From Circinella umbellata (taxonomy: Eukaryota > Mucoromycota > Mucoromycetes > Mucorales > Lichtheimiaceae), in contig JAIWNF010000001.1 of the NCBI GenBank assembly GCA_025093555.1, forward strand, positions 682,001 to 746,000: a stretch of DNA of 64,000 bases, written 5' to 3'. Below are positions 62,976 to 64,000 of the stretch, piece after piece. Position numbers and translations under genes: made by a program. Below the pieces are notes generated by a model that had not been told where the DNA came from, did not search any database, and was given only the letters and a program-made list of their open reading frames with translations. The stretch's first letter is position 1. Every line of letters starts with the position of its first letter.

Positions 62976-63912
62976 ACTTTTTTTTTTCCGGTCATTCAAT
63001 ATCCCCAACTTTATTATTATATAAAATCCAGATTGTCAATTTTTTTTTTGCTCGTTTACCTAAAGAACAGAGAGTTTATTTGGGGAATATAATACAAGTG
63101 ATTACTACTATTATTATTCAATCAATATAAAAAGAGCATTTCATCTCAAAAATAGTAATAGTGTAATTTAGGTGGATGTAGCTCCGATGATATTTTATGC
63201 AACCATAATTATTTAGTACCATGACGCGCAGGAATATGCTTGCATTTCATTGAAATACATGCTCATTTTATAATCATAGTAAAGTTAACCACATATACTG
63301 TTACGGTATTTATCAAAGCTACAGCCTCCCGGTTTACTGTAAAACGAAATATCGACAATAGTAACAAATAATAACTATAGTAATTATAATACTATATGTG
63401 GATATATAAGTGATGTGATTCAAGATGCTAACGAAAAAAAAGTTTCTTTGTATTTTGTGCAATAAGCTTGTATTTATAAGTTTGTGCTAAGTTTGTGATT
63501 CATTCTATGTAATATTATTCAAATCATCAGAAGTATATTTATTGATATTCAGGTGATTCGAAAAGCTAATCTCCTATTTACTTTACGTTTATCATTAACA
63601 ATTAAAGCTTAGAAAATGAGCAAACATAAAAAGGGAAAAGAAAAAGAATGTGAATTATTATCAGATTGTAAAATGAATATCATGTCATTTGTAATCATTG
63701 ACTATAAGAAATTAAGCTATTATCTATATAAGCTGTGATAATAATAGTATTAATATAAAGAGGTAGATAGAGAAAATGGGGTGTATGTATATGTGAAGTA
63801 AAAAAAAATAAAGCAAAAAAAGAGGACCCTGCACAAAAGGTGAAAATATGAACACAAAACACATTGATCTAGTGTGTTCATGCGAGTAAAATAACCTAAT
63901 TTGGTTATTGAT
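62976..63912. other. Intergenic, nothing recognised
   Basis: DUG1 3' region and AT-rich spacer, with no supported ORF. Confidence 0.5.
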
Positions 63913-64000
63913 TTAGGACTCCTCTTCAAGCTCATGAGGTAATGGGTGTATATACTCGAGGTAGTGGTGGGATTTACAAGTAGTAGTGAGTTACCCTCTC
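63913..64000 (-). CDS. Possible 3' end of a minus-strand gene, cut by the window
   Basis: The minus frame ending at TAA 63913 reads YLEYIHPLPHELEEES, composition typical of a protein C-terminus. Upstream it meets a stop at 63985-63990 unless a short intron (GTAACT donor at about 63993) or other splice removes it. The product is unknown and the call is weak. Confidence 0.3.

Overview
The window looks like nuclear DNA of an early-diverging fungus, most likely Mucoromycota/Mucorales. The reasons are AT-rich intergenic DNA, many short GT-AG introns (about 50-170 nt, often GTAAGT...TAG), fungal housekeeping genes with close yeast counterparts, and several decayed DNA-transposon remnants. The taxonomic call is inference, since no rRNA or marker gene is present.

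Layout. 1-9.1 kb: the 3' part of a very large coiled-coil gene (+), a small hypothetical ORF (+), and a tail-anchored coiled-coil protein (-) with a dynein-adaptor-like CC1-box motif. 10.5-30.1 kb: a gene-poor accessory island. It holds two same-orientation, diverged copies (A about 10.56-15.2 kb; B about 21.95-29.5 kb) of an intron-rich, minus-strand locus with a Pro/Arg-rich first ORF, a block of regularly spaced ~70-nt putative cassette exons (B, plus a detached block at 16.1-16.8 kb), a hydrophobic exon and a Cys-rich exon. A pogo-like non-autonomous element, a hairpin-forming insertion and gene relics sit within or beside it. 31.3-45.0 kb: an ordinary gene-dense block with DIC1 (-), CDC34 (-), a Treslin/Sld3-type replication factor (+) and LSB5 (+). 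45-54 kb: gene-poor, with a tRNA-Ser(GCT), a Helitron helicase relic, a GC-rich palindromic island, a frameshifted DDE transposon and a tandem-repeat array. 55.4-63 kb: an uncharacterised multi-exon protein with a possible nuclease-like motif, a second pogo-like copy in the opposite orientation, a small membrane protein, and DUG1.

The housekeeping genes act in separate processes: mitochondrial dicarboxylate transport, SCF ubiquitination and S-phase entry, replication-origin firing, endocytic sorting, and glutathione/dipeptide breakdown. CDC34 and the Treslin-like gene are divergent neighbours sharing a ~0.9 kb promoter region, and both act at the G1/S transition; the link is suggestive only. 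Exon structures of DIC1, CDC34, the Treslin-like gene, LSB5 and DUG1 were traced by hand, and every junction keeps frame.
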